64,000 bases of DNA from Favolaschia claudopus (lineage: Eukaryota; Basidiomycota; Agaricomycetes; Agaricales; Mycenaceae), in assembly GCA_037176885.1 (NCBI GenBank), contig JAWWNJ010000215.1:124001-188000 (forward strand), given 5' to 3'. Positions 44,294 to 54,779 of this stretch are shown piece by piece. The notes beneath the pieces are model-generated. The model was not told the origin of the DNA and did no database searches. It saw nothing but the letters and a program-made list of their open reading frames with translations. The translations under genes and the position numbers were made by a program. Numbering within the stretch: the first letter of the stretch is position 1; every line of letters starts with the position of its first letter.

Positions 44294-44728
44294 CAAAACA
44301 CATGATATGCTTCCCAAAGACGCCGTTGTGATTACTATTGTCCCACTTCGATCGATTCAGAATCACCAGGCAGGTTTTTGTATTGAATTTTGGCTGCCTG
44401 ATTGAAGAGTGCAGGTATCGAAAATCTGTAAACATATCGCTTGTCGCCATTAATTCTCGCACTCCCGCGCTTTGGAAGGTAAATTTTCATTCCATTCCTG
44501 CACTTCCATTTTCATGTTACGCAAATCATAGTCCATCAAAGAACATAAGACATTTTACAAAGGTGGTATTCCGAAATTTGCAAGGCCACTGCACCGGCGA
44601 ATAAACTTCGACTGCTCCGCGATGAAGCTCATTTTATAGTGACGGCTGGGCAAGAGAATGGTGTTGACTCTTTTGAACAATCGTTCCGAGCGACGGTGAG
44701 GTTTTTCGACACCACTGTTGCGGGTCGT

Positions 44729-44904
44729 ACTAAATTCGAGGCGAATCGCAAAAAAGCTGACGCCCTTCATTCATAAAAACAACGTATTCAAAGGCCTTGA
44801 GCGCTGGAGCGCATCCACGAAGGCTGGTGGCCTTGAAGTTTGCGTTTGCTTGGCGTTTGCAGGCCAACTAGGTGGAGTGGCCGCGTTCGATTCGTGGTTG
44901 GCCG
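44729..44904 (+). ncRNA. tRNA-like unit 12 with extended flanks
   Basis: Core 44,793-44,904: D stem GCGC/GCGC with loop TGGA. Anticodon-type stem TCCAC (44,814-44,818)/GTGGA (44,872-44,876). Variable loop GTGG. T arm CCGCG-TTCGATT-CGTGG. Acceptor GGCC/GGCC. Flanks match the minus-strand copies at 52.0 and 52.4 kb, for example TAAATTCGAGGCGA upstream and GTTATACAGTCGGTTAGG downstream. Confidence 0.6.
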
Positions 44905-45133
44905 TTATACAGTCGGTTAGGTTTTCCTTGTTTTGCATATTAGTTCCATCTTCAACGTGTATTTTTAGGAAGGTTCACCGTTGGTTTAAGGTTCAATTTT
45001 CAGCGTTGCCATGGGGAGTTGCGTGGGAGCTGAGAGGAAACTCAGGCGTGACGATGTGACGCGCTCTGTTGATGCGCTCAACATCTGTATCTCTACCTTG
45101 TTGGCGCCGTCGTCGTCGACATCGAACACGGCG

Positions 45134-47331
45134 ATGCCCACCTTCAAGGTCGTCGTCATTGGGCCCTCCGGCGTAGGCAAAACCAGCCTACGAGGCCAGG
45201 TAGGCGGCTTCCAAACCCCTCTATCCTTTGCTCAGTATTCTAGTATATCTCCTCGCGCTTCTCGACGTCTTACAGAGCCACCATCGGCGCCGACTTCATC
45301 ACCAAAACCATCCCAGTCCCCACCAACCCTGACGCGGAACCTATAACTCTGCAAATATGGGACACCGCAGGTCAAGAACGCTTCTCCTCTCTCGCGTCGG
45401 CCTTCTTCCGTGGCGCGGACGCTGCGATTCTCATATACGACGTGACGGCGCCGGATACGCTGTACGGCCTGCGCAAGTGGTGGGATGAGTTCCGGGATAA
45501 GGCCCCGGTGAGGGACGGGGAGGAGTTTTGCGTGTGTGTGGTGGGGAATAAGGTCGATTTGCTGGAAGAAGGAAATGAAGCAGATGTAGTGAGTCCCGCA
45601 CAAGGTGCGCGCTTTGTACGTGCGTTGGTGCCGAGACCCGACACGCCGCCGCCGTCGCCGAAACCTGCGCCGCTCACGGTGTCTACCGACTTGGACGACG
45701 ATCTGGACGACAACACCACCCGTCCCGCCTTCGCACGCACCCCGCCCTCACCCATCTCCATCCTCCGCCACCCGCACCTCGCACACCGCACTTCCCCCTC
45801 AGCCGCCCAGCTCGCATTCTCTCACCCTCATGCCCGTCTCTCAAAAGGCAGCGGCAGGCCCCTCTCCCGCACACGAAATCATTCGACGTCCCGTGCCTCG
45901 ACTATGACTGCCACCTCCACCCTGACGATATACCACACGCCCTCCTCGTCCGTCTTCAGCGCCGGACCGAGCGAGTATCATCCTCCGCATCTGCAGCCTT
46001 CCTCGCATACCGCGGGATACTCTGAATCCTGGCACAGCGCGCAGGAAAGCTTCCATACGGCGTATTCAAACGCGAATTCGAGGAGGGAGTCTCTTGCGAA
46101 TACAGACACCACGCCCGACTCGCCCTCACCTACCACTCCCGTCCGGCGCCGCCTGCAAGGCCACGGCTTTCCGTCCACATCGGCAAACGCAAACGGGAAT
46201 GGAGGCTCGGACACACGTAGCGTCTCCGAAGCCACAATCACCCCTGAACGCGCACGCCAACGCGCCGACTCGGCTTCCTCTCTCGCTTCTTCTTCATCTT
46301 CCTCCGTGCCGGGAGACTCTTCCTCATCTTCCTCCTCGAAACACGATCCCCACTCTGACGAAGGCGAAGTCGTCCCCCTTGGCTACCACAGTAGAAAATC
46401 CACCTCCACCTCCGCGCTCTCGCCCACTGCGATGAAATTGAAATTCAAGTCGCCCTCCGTGCCCGCGCTGGACACCTCGTCTGCGGGCGAGGTGGAGGCG
46501 AATGCGCTGTCGCCGCTGCCGTATCCGGAGCATTTCCCTGCGGGTGCGCGGGCGTTGAATTTGGAGGGCGTACGGGGGTGGTGGGGTGTTTCCGGTGGTT
46601 CTGGTGCTGTTAATGGAAATGGCGCTGCTAATGGAAATGTGAATGATAGCGGGGATGCGGACGCGCACAACACGAAGGCGGGGACGCAGGCGGAGGCGGA
46701 TAGGACGAGCGCGTATTATGTGCTTCCGGGCGGGTGGGGGTCGTTTCGCGGGAGTCCGCTTGCGGGTGGGAGTGTGGGGGCGAAGGGGAAGGGGAGAGAG
46801 ACGTCGCCGTTGGGGGCAGCGGCGCATATTAATGGGGTGAATGGGAACGGGATGAATGGAAATGGCTCTCCGTCCTCGCTTTCGGGTTCCCCGCTGCGGC
46901 AGACGACGACGGTTAGCTGGAATGGGAATGGGGAAGGAAAGGCGGCGTTGTCTTCTCCCCTTTCTTCTTCCTCTTCTTCACCTGCGCCACAACAGTCTCA
47001 AGCCCAATCTCTCCTCGCTCAACAACAACCTCCACCCCCTCCTCCCACAAGATGGCTAACCGAACCCGACCTCCCCTCCTCCGGCGTCGGCGCGGCGCAT
47101 TTCAGGGTGTCCGCGCGGACGGGGGAGGGCGTGGGGGATGTGTTTGGGTGGGTGGCGGGGAGGGTGTATGAGGGGCACTTGAGGGGGCAGATGCATGGGG
47201 AGGGGGAGGGTGGTGTGTGGGGCAGCAGGAACGGGAGGAGAGGCGGGGGGAGAGGACAGGGTGGGGCGGAGGCGAGGTTGAGGGTTAGTATTTTGGGAGG
47301 GGAGGAGGGGAGGGAGGCGGGGTGTTGTTAG
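45134..47331 (+). CDS. Rab-like small GTPase with very large internal insertion
   Basis: Two exons close in phase: 45,134-45,199 and 45,244-47,331, coding 717 residues. GTPase motifs are G1 GPSGVGKT (10-17), switch I region RATIGADF, G3 WDTAGQE (61-67), G4 NKVD (124-127) and G5 SART (645-648). The protein ends in GCC, a Rab-type dicysteine geranylgeranylation site. Between G4 and G5, normally about 30 residues apart, lie about 515 residues rich in Ser, Pro, Gly, Asn and Ala with no recognised domain. The core is closest to Ypt7/Rab7-type endosome or vacuole regulators, but that assignment is inferred. The long insertion is in frame throughout and without stops, which argues that it is translated. 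Confidence 0.8.
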
Positions 47332-47674
47332 CTGGGTGGTTGTGAGATGCGGAATACTCGCTCGTCCGTTCATCATTCATTCATTTACTTCGGTACCCAA
47401 CTACTCACCTTGGAGGAAGGTGCATCATTCATTCATTCATCGCATTGGAGTTGCCTACTACTTACTTATCGTCTATCTATGTATGTCTACCTATCTCACA
47501 TCCAGGATCTGGTCGTTGCGTGTCAATGTATACTTACATTTAGTCATTGGTATTCTTTGCTTGCTTATACCATCTTCGTGTCTCGGTTATTTCGCTTTGT
47601 TCGCGCAATGTGTTATGATACTGGAGTTGGTGCCCCGCAGGAAAAGATCAATAAAAAGGCATCGTGCAACTCAC
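47332..47674. other. Intergenic, downstream of Rab-like gene
   Basis: Contains CATTCATTCATT-type simple repeats near 47,370-47,445 and no supported gene. Confidence 0.5.
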
Positions 47675-47760
47675 GGCCCGTCCCTGAGTCGAACAGGGAA
47701 TCACCCAATGAGCCTGAACTCAGGAATAACGGAGGCTGGGGGAGCTCCGAGCTACGGGCC
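47675..47760 (-). ncRNA. tRNA-like unit 13
   Basis: On the minus strand the acceptor GGCCCGT/ACGGGCC (47,760-47,754 and 47,681-47,675) is perfect. T arm CCCTG-TTCGACT-CAGGG is perfect. The middle arm can pair CCCA/TGGG with an inner GCCT/AGGC. The D arm is changed to AGCT/AGCT. T5 follows at 47,657-47,653. Confidence 0.6.
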
Positions 47761-47895
47761 TTTCCTGTCTATGTCTTCATTGTCAATGACAATGTGTGAA
47801 CGCTTGGTTGTAAGAATATTGAACACCTCTGGAGTACAGCATGGTTTGTTGAGAATCACCGAATAATGCAAAAAAGGCGGCAGAACAGAAAGACA

Positions 47896-47990
47896 AGGCT
47901 CCCCCCGAATCGAACCGGGAGTTCCGCTAAGAAGTGGTGCACAGAAAAGATTTAAGATGAGCCGCAGATGCGCTCCAGCGCGACAAGCCT
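47896..47990 (-). ncRNA. tRNA-like unit 14
   Basis: Minus strand: D stem GCGC/GCGC with loop TGGA (47,981-47,970). T loop TTCGATT with stem CCCGG/CGGGG (one mismatch). Acceptor about five pairs (AGGCT/AGCCT). T6 downstream at 47,875-47,870. About 85 bp around its 3' half match 54,780-54,870. Confidence 0.55.
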
Positions 47991-48264
47991 CTCCGACTCC
48001 CCGAGAGTTGGAATTGGCCGCGGTTATCAAAGCAAGTATTGAAGTCAGATTGAAGTCTTCAGAAATGCATCACTGTAAAAAGTTCGAATTGAATGTTGGC
48101 GTCAATATCGCAAGTTGAATGAGGGGAGACCATGCCGTGACACTGGCGACCTTGCGTGCTCCTTGCTCCCAAGCAAAGGAATTTCTGGCAACGAAAGCAG
48201 CAAAATTCTCAAGACTGTCAGGAAACAAGATTACAGAACAAAAATACCCAATTATGCCAACCCA

Positions 48265-48362
48265 ATGCCAGCCCCCGAATCGAACAGGGTAGATACCCGC
48301 CCATTTACTCCCAGTGTCATTCCACACGCCGAGACGCAGATTGCGCACCAGCGCAGCAAGCC
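48265..48362 (-). ncRNA. tRNA-like unit 15
   Basis: Minus strand: D stem GCGC/GCGC, loop TGGT (48,354-48,343). Anticodon-type TCTGC (48,340-48,336) can pair with GCGGG. T arm CCCTG-TTCGATT-CGGGG (48,289-48,273). The acceptor stem is poor. T5 downstream near 48,240. Confidence 0.5.
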
Positions 48363-49666
48363 CTTGGATTCTGGTCAGGGACTGGCATGCGAATAGCTTC
48401 TCTGCACATTCAAGTTCAAAGGAAGTAACATAGATGCTTCCACTCACTCCGCGCCAAAAACGCGACACGGTACGAATCTGCTTGTCCCAGACTCAGAGAC
48501 AGTAAATCGCTTTCGTACATTCATTCCCTCGTCGATAGCTCGGTAACCCTTATTCTCTGATGAAAACACAAGCGAGCCTCAGGCTCTTAGACTCGATTGA
48601 CACCGTCAACACATGTACGTGCACACCGATCCTCCTCCACATCCTCTATTCATTGACACCCATTCCCGTTCGAATACAGGAAGACACGGTGAATGAAAAC
48701 ACAGAAACGAAAGTGAAGGAGTGCGTCGGGGCAAAAGTGGTCGCGATGAAAGCGATGGGAGGCAGGCGTCCTCGTCTCTGACTTTGTCACTGTTTCGAGT
48801 GACCACAGAACGATTCGACGAAGCCCAGGGCGACGCCGCCTTCACCGAGTGTGGGCCATACCACCCTCCGCTTTCGCAGATCCTTCTTCACGCAATCCGC
48901 TCATCCCCACGCTCCCACCCACGCTTCATACTCACTATGCCCAATCATCAATTGTGGTGCGGGCTGTATCCCGCCCCCAAACGCACAAAGAATCAAATCA
49001 TCTTGAATCTTCCCACCTGCCCTACCCCTCCTCTCCCCGACATAGAAAACGAGAAGAACACACACCACCATCAGCCGCGACCAAGACGACTTTTTCCTGG
49101 CGTTCTTACTCTCACGAAGGGAGCACAAGCCAACGAGTCGGATATCGCTGGCCACCGACGCTCGTGCGGCGTGCTAGTTATGACACTCGTTCTCGCACCA
49201 TCCCGCATGCTCGCGACGAGATGCATGCAACGGGGGATATTGAATGCTCGGCGCGGGGCATCCGACCTGCGAAAACGAGCATAGCCCCCCGACGAGCGAA
49301 CGGACGGCGGGTATGGAGAATGGTATTCTATCGCGCGCAACGGACGGCGCCCAGTGAGCAACCCGGTGGAGGAAGCCCACGACCACCACGCGAGGGATAG
49401 GGATATCTTAGATATCCAGCCCCGCCACCTTTCGCGGCCGCTTCCTCGTTCCGCATTCAAGAGCACGTCCTGACTCCCCTCCTCCCCATCACCATCACCA
49501 CCCAAACATTCAAGTATCCAAATATGCATCCATGCACGCACGCTCCCTCTATCCTCTGCCCTCTCCCCTCGTCCTCGTCACCGTCATCGTCACCACCATC
49601 TATACCATACCACCAACGCCTACCCGCACTCTCCCGCACTCCTCACGTCCACCCCATCCATACCAC

Positions 49667-49826
49667 ACCAACAACTCTCAAGCTAAGCTCTCGAGACTAA
49701 GCCGTCGAGGATGCACGACCTCAGCTCCCCCAGCCGCGGCTCCACCCCATCCACACCAACAACTCGCGAGCTCTCGAGACTAAGCCGCCGAGGATGCACG
49801 CACGCACTAGCCGACCCCAGCTCCGC
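49667..49826 (+). repeat. Imperfect tandem duplication, about 65 bp unit
   Basis: ACCAACAACTC...CTCTCGAGACTAAGCC(G)...GAGGATGCACG occurs at about 49,667-49,730 and 49,757-49,826. The core CTCTCGAGACTAAGCCG is identical in both. Confidence 0.75.
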
Positions 49827-49998
49827 CACCCCCACCTTCCTCGTCGTCCCTCCGTTCGTCATCCCCCGGCTCCTCCTCCCCCTTCACCGCATCGATCTCG
49901 CAGAACGGTTTTGTGGAGATGGCAGCTGCGGCGATAGAGGTATACCAGTATATACGCATATTGGCGAAGAGAGCGTCATTTTCGCGAAGACTAGACAT

Positions 49999-50089
49999 GG
50001 TGAGTTGGGCACGAGGAACGGGTGCGAGGACGGAGGGAGGATGGAGGGAGGAGGAGGGAGTTGGGCGCGAGGAACGGGCGCGAGGAAGG
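49999..50089 (+). repeat. Short direct repeat in purine-rich tract
   Basis: GAGTTGGGC-A/G-CGAGGAACGGG-T/C-GCGAGGA is present at about 50,002-50,033 and 50,058-50,089, separated by GGAGGGAGGA-type sequence. Confidence 0.7.
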
Positions 50090-50769
50090 AGTGAGTTGGC
50101 ATGGGGAAGGGAGCGAGGCAGGAGGTAGGACGCAAGGCGTCGGCGTCAGCTCCACAACCCGGCTTTCAAATTCGTTTTGAAAAGCAGATCAAACGACACG
50201 CACACACAGGTGTACGTATCCAGCTTGAGGTCGGCGTGGTGGGGGCGGAGGACGGAGGGTGTCGGCGACACAATAGGTGAAAATTATGCATACGTGCCAC
50301 TCCTCCTCCCTCTCGAGAGCGTGGGGTGGGGGTCGAGGTGGGGGCGGAGGGGACATGATATGGCGGGGAGCGAGGGAGAGTGAGGGCGAGAGAGCCTGAG
50401 ATTATCCCGAGCGTGCGCGTGCTGCCTCGCACCGCATATGGATCAGGAGATCGAGATGACGTCCAGTGTCCACAGGCCGAGACCAGAAGACGAGGGGGTT
50501 GATGACCCGGGCGGGCGATGCGCGGTCGTGGTCGGTGTCGGGGGGAAGAAGGGCACCGCAGCTGCAGGGTGGTTGATCAGCTATATAATTCATCGAGATA
50601 AAGCGCGTGTGTGTATGTACATACCACGATAGAAAATTCCGTGAGGCTCCCCCTCCCTTCTGCATAACCAGTGCTTTGCAATTGTATGGGCGGACGTAGA
50701 CGTGTTCTCTAATAGCGGGTGCTTGATCATGATATTCTCGTTACATTCCATACTTTGAGCTGAGTCGCC

Positions 50770-51070
50770 GTCGAGCGTCAGGCCTAGAGACAGAGAAAGG
50801 GAAAGGGAAAGAGGGAAAGCGGTGGGTGGACTCGTGGTGCGATCGCGAGGGTGGTGAGGTGGATGACTACGAGTAAGGAAAGCGGACGACGTCGTTCGCG
50901 ATGATCATTGCCAACAGTGCAAGATCGTAGACTGAGAATAATCGTGCAGTAGAGCGGGAAGTGGGTGTAGCATATGGGGAGGCGAGCTCCTTGGACCTTG
51001 GTGGACGGGTGTGGATAAAGTGTAGGATGAGAGGGCCAACGAGCAGGGTGAGGGACGTTGCAGTCACCTG
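50770..51070 (+). repeat. Dispersed repeat, copy B
   Basis: Plus-strand copy of the unit present inverted at 35.0-35.3 kb. Blocks GAGGTGGATGAC, ATTGCCAACAG and AGAGCGGGAAGTG follow in the same order and spacing. A third, shorter related stretch starts near 51,620. Confidence 0.6.
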
Positions 51071-51945
51071 AAAAGGCTTCATCCAGTAAACTGGCCATCC
51101 AGCTTTTCGCTGTGCTTGAAGATGGTGAGGAGAGTATTAGTCTGCGACGAAAAGAGATCTCGATCAGTCGAGACTCGAGAAGAAGATTATGCAATGCACT
51201 GTGCAGACCCACTAGTCCTCTGGTCAAGCTTCAGCTCAGTCTCGAACGTGTCACTTGCTTGCAATTGTACCGTTAGGAGGCACGGAGGAAGCAGACGACG
51301 GCAGCGTGGTCATGGTCGGTGTTGTGGGCACATGGGGCGGAATAGCGTAGCTTGCAGGACGAAGCGTCGTACGTCTGCTGCAGAGCGGTCTATTAGCCAT
51401 AAAATTCAGCGAGCGATGGCAAAGGGCATACATACTCAGACGCCGATAGAAAAATCCGGCTGCGTTCCCGTGTGACGCTCTAACTCTGTCTCGCCGTCGA
51501 CCTTCACCTTCACCTTCACCTTCACCTAACCCGTCCGTCCTAGTATGAACGGACGGAACCTCGTTGGCGGAGGGAATCTCGGCCATGGTACTTTCGTTCC
51601 ATACTCTAATTTGAATCGCGGTCCTTGACGAGGCGGAGCGTCCGACTTGAAAAAGGAAAGGTCGAAGGAGCAGCGGCGAACTCGTACGAGGGTGTGAGGT
51701 GGAGCTTTATGATGGGCGACGAACGGAGCGGCGTCGCTGCGTCCGCTGCGTCAGAGTCGGTCAGCGTTTGGCGCATCAACAAAGCGTCACATCGTTCCGT
51801 CACGTCACACCCAGGCTTGCAACTTGCCACTAACTGCGGCGGCAATTGTACGTTGAAACCAGACACGTCTACTTTCCTGAAATCCACGTAGGAGATGGGA
51901 TTACTTACCGTAACAAAAAATGCAAAGCGTCGCTTGATCTTTAAA

Positions 51946-52118
51946 GGCCAACCGCGAATCGAACGCGGCCACTCCACCAGTATTGTATTCAGCAAACTTC
52001 AGAGGGCACCAGCCTTCGTGGATGCGCTCTGGCGCTCCAGCCTTTGAATATGTTCGGAAGTTCCTCTATTCGACTCAAGGGTGTCAGCTTCTTTTGCAAC
52101 TCGCCTCGAATTTAGCAC
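51946..52118 (-). ncRNA. tRNA-like unit 16 with extended flank
   Basis: Minus strand: acceptor GGCTGG/TTGGCC pairs with three G-U. D stem GCGC/GCGC with loop CAGA. Anticodon-type stem TCCAC (52,022-52,018)/GTGGA (51,977-51,973). Variable loop of four. T arm CCGCG-TTCGATT-CGCGG perfect (51,968-51,952). T6 at 51,920-51,915. The upstream flank to 52,118 matches that of unit 12. Confidence 0.6.
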
Positions 52119-52406
52119 CTGCACGCCCATAAAATTCATTGAAACGATTGTTGGTGGCCAGAATAATCAAGACAGCCAGACTCCTCTGGTCGCCGAATCG
52201 ATCACATCTCCTACTGACAAAACTATGGACTATATCCGACCCCAAGGGTACGACGCTGCGAACCGCTTGTCAATTCTCAACAAATATCCCGGTGTCGCTC
52301 GAATGCTGAACCAACCTTGAACATTACACTGCTACATTCCTGAAAATTTACGCTGAGGATGGAATTAATAGGCAAAAGAACTTCAAAACCTAACCGACTG
52401 TATAAC

Positions 52407-52560
52407 GGCCAACCACGAATCGAACGCGGCACTCCACCATTGTTATATTTAGCGAATTTTGAAGCCATCAGCCTTCGTGGATGCGCTTCAGCGCTCAAGG
52501 CCTTCGAATACGTTGTTTTTATTCACAATGACGGTGTTTGATTTTTTCTTGGGTTCACCT
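52407..52560 (-). ncRNA. tRNA-like unit 17 with extended flank
   Basis: Minus strand: acceptor GGCC/GGCC. D stem GCGC/GCGC, loop TGAA (52,494-52,483). Anticodon-type stem TCCAC/GTGGA. T arm CCGCG-TTCGATT-CGTGG (52,429-52,413). The 5' flank AAAACAACGTATTC and 3' flank GTTATACAGTCGGTTAGG are the same as in unit 12 at 44.8 kb. Confidence 0.6.
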
Positions 52561-53166
52561 CGCGATGGATCGCCGAAAAACGTACTCGAAACGTTTCAAA
52601 CGAGTGTTCAGCAAATTCAAGACAGCCAGACTCCAGAGAAATTGTGGTCGCCGAATCAAATAGATCTCCTGCCCACAAACTACAACCAACTTTGGCAAAG
52701 GTACGAGGCCAAGGACCAGCACGACAGGTGTCTCTATTTCTACGTTTCTCGTCAATCTCGCAACAAATTTCCGGCTATCGATTTAGCTCTCATAAAACTC
52801 CGTTCAAAATTCTGAGCCGCAGTCTCTTTCAGGTATGGAGTACGCCGGAACTTCCTTCCTACGAAGAAATCACCTTCTTTTCTACACAAGTGCACATCAC
52901 CTCCCTTCGAAGCGAACGGGTTAACGATATCCGCTTGAATCTAGCTGGTAGCATCTGATTCAGAAACAGATTCGTGAGCGCTACAGGCGTTCAAGTTTCC
53001 TCCCTACAACTTTCCTTTCATTCGATTATGCTTACTCTGCTGAATCTTGCAACAATCATCAATCTCCGATTCTTGTCGTGTTTCCTCATCTCCCCCACAT
53101 GCAGTATGCAACTCAATGACTTTTTTGCTCACACCGAACAAAAACCACCAAAGAAGACTTTCCATA

Positions 53167-53259
53167 GACCACCACCCGAATCGAACGAGCCCTCCGCCGC
53201 TCGTGCAGATTATGGGAAGAAGAGATAAATGTCGCGGATGGGCACCAGCGCTACAGGCG
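53167..53259 (-). ncRNA. tRNA-like unit 18
   Basis: Minus strand: D core GCGC-TGGT-GCCC (one mismatch). Anticodon-type TCCGC (53,238-53,234)/GCGGA (53,197-53,193). T arm GCTCG-TTCGATT-CGGGT paired throughout. T5 downstream near 53,145. Confidence 0.5.
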
Positions 53260-53371
53260 GTCAATATTTCAATACTGAACTTCTAGTGCTCATTTTATAT
53301 CGCAAAGGAGCTCTGAATCCAAGCAACAACGGCAAGCGATATAACAAAAAAGGTGACATTGGGCGTCGAAT

Positions 53372-53470
53372 GCCGGTTTCCCGAATCAAACAGGCCATCC
53401 GCTGAGATAGACTTCATCAAGATCCAATCGAGACAACATTGTCTACGGATGCGCGCCAGCACTACAGGCG
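53372..53470 (-). repeat. tRNA-like unit 19 (decayed)
   Basis: Minus strand: T loop changed to TTTGATT with stem GCCTG/CGGGA, and a D-arm relic reading GTAGTGCTGGCGCGCATCCG. A6 on the plus strand near 53,347 gives the downstream T run. Confidence 0.45.
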
Positions 53471-53683
53471 CTGCATTTCTGCCATCTAGACCCTGGCTTT
53501 CCTCACGGCATGATTATGCTCGATGTAAACCGCTGATGCTTTTACGCTCTTGCCTTACTGCTCGACTTCCTCAAATAAAACTCGAACTCACCCCGCCTCT
53601 CCACACTTCCAATCGCTGCACCGGCGTCCTCTTGTTCGGATTCACAGAGATGCCAAAAAACAGGACAAATCCTTTCATTTTAA

Positions 53684-53778
53684 GACCGCCGCCCAAATCG
53701 AACGGGCCTCAGTTCATGTCATAACCTCGTTCGAAATCTTCGAGATTCCGCAGATGCGCACTGGTGCTACAGGCAGTC
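53684..53778 (-). ncRNA. tRNA-like unit 20
   Basis: Minus strand: acceptor GACTGCC (53,778-53,772)/GGCGGTC (53,690-53,684), all seven paired with one G-U. D stem GCAC/GTGC, a compensatory variant of GCGC/GCGC. T arm GCCCG-TTCGATT-TGGGC. T6 downstream near 53,655. Confidence 0.6.
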
Positions 53779-53954
53779 AACATCTTACATCTAGTATACT
53801 CCTTCAAGCTGGTAGAGCCCAGTGCCATTTGAGTATTATAGCCTTTGACTCTCCTTCCTAGCTGAACCTTTCGACGAGTCTTCAAGTTCGAATTATCCGC
53901 AAATACGGTTATGGCTCTCGTACTAAATGGAATAGTCAGCAACGAACCATTTCC

Positions 53955-54045
53955 CATCCTCAAATCGATCAAGCCATCCACTGAGTTGTCAGAATTTCGG
54001 AAATATGGGTCGGATGCGCGCTGCGCCACAGCGACTGGGGTTTCA
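53955..54045 (-). repeat. tRNA-like relic 21
   Basis: Minus strand retains a D-like GCGCAGCGCGCATCCGAC segment and a damaged T arm (GATCGATTTGAGG). Pairing of the acceptor is not convincing. Confidence 0.35.
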
Positions 54046-54609
54046 TAGATCGAGCTATGGCTATTGAACAGAGAAACATCTTTCCGGCAAACGCCGAGAA
54101 TTTGAACCAAGATCACATGATATCTTCGCACGGTTCGATTCCGCAGATTTGAACGGAGTTTGGTTTTCCCATCCAGCCCTCGTATAAGCACTGTATATAA
54201 TTATAACCGCATATAGCCGTATAGATCGGGAATAGAGTTACTCAAATCCGATTCACATCAATGAAATGCTCTCAGATTTCTTTCGTACACTGGTGCTTGC
54301 CAATTGCAAATTCTCTGACATGCTCTAAAGATTCCGTCCCTAATTCGTTGGCGTCAAGCACATGTGCCCGTGAGCTCCGAGATACAATATTTACGGGTTT
54401 CCATCTTCATTGTCAATTACCACATGTTCACTTGAACGTCGACAAATTCGTAGTTCATTACTGAAACTGTAACATGTTGAGTTCTTCTGCCAGAGTATAC
54501 GTATACTTAGTCTGACCTGAGCTACCAGGAGCCGGAGCGAGAAAGAAGAAGGTTGGACGAGTGTTCATGGGAAAGAACCAAAAAACAAGAAAAAACCGAA
54601 AATTTACGA

Positions 54610-54705
54610 TCTAGCAGCCTGACCCCGAGTCGAGCGGGAGCGTCCGGATAGATCTTACCCCAGGTCGGAAACAAGATTCCGGGCAGCGTCCGAGCAGGCC
54701 TAGGA
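54610..54705 (-). repeat. tRNA-like relic 22
   Basis: Minus strand: T arm TCCCG-CTCGACT-CGGGG and acceptor core GCCTG/CAGGC, with a D-like GACGCTGCC segment between. A T6 run lies downstream near 54,575. Confidence 0.4.
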
Positions 54706-54779
54706 TATATCATGTTGGCTTTGAGTAAATTCGAGTTCTTGTGTTTTGATGCTTCTCCTGAGGGCCGGAATTTATTCTG

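Larger units (their letters stand above)
43455..44650 (+). pseudogene. DEAD/RecQ-type helicase N-terminal pseudogene, split by insertions
   Basis: From 43,455 a frame reads MHSKNFHHPLGSTL and later a Q-motif-like FQSAIAIRQAKDLIV with Walker A GSGKTPAMILPVLTYA, but only if two small frame changes (near 43,590 and 43,635) are allowed. The next helicase block, DAVVITIVPLRSIQNHQ (motif Ia), appears only at about 44,318-44,372, followed after an intron by SVNISLVAINSRTPALW and after another by SIKEHKTFYKGGIPKF. Between Walker A and motif Ia lie two GGCTT-rich insertions. No DExH box follows. The gene is dead. Confidence 0.6.
48480..51945. other. Gene-poor, compositionally biased region
   Basis: No gene could be supported. 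ORFs are frequent but lack domain or splice logic. It holds a tandem duplication (49,667-49,826), a short purine-rich duplication (49,999-50,089) and dispersed repeat copies (50,770-51,070 and 51,620-51,720). Confidence 0.4.

Noticed and set aside
48721..49400. ORFs of about 185 codons at 48,721-49,400
   Set aside because: Two overlapping plus frames and one minus frame are open together and none resembles a protein family; likely a compositional effect.
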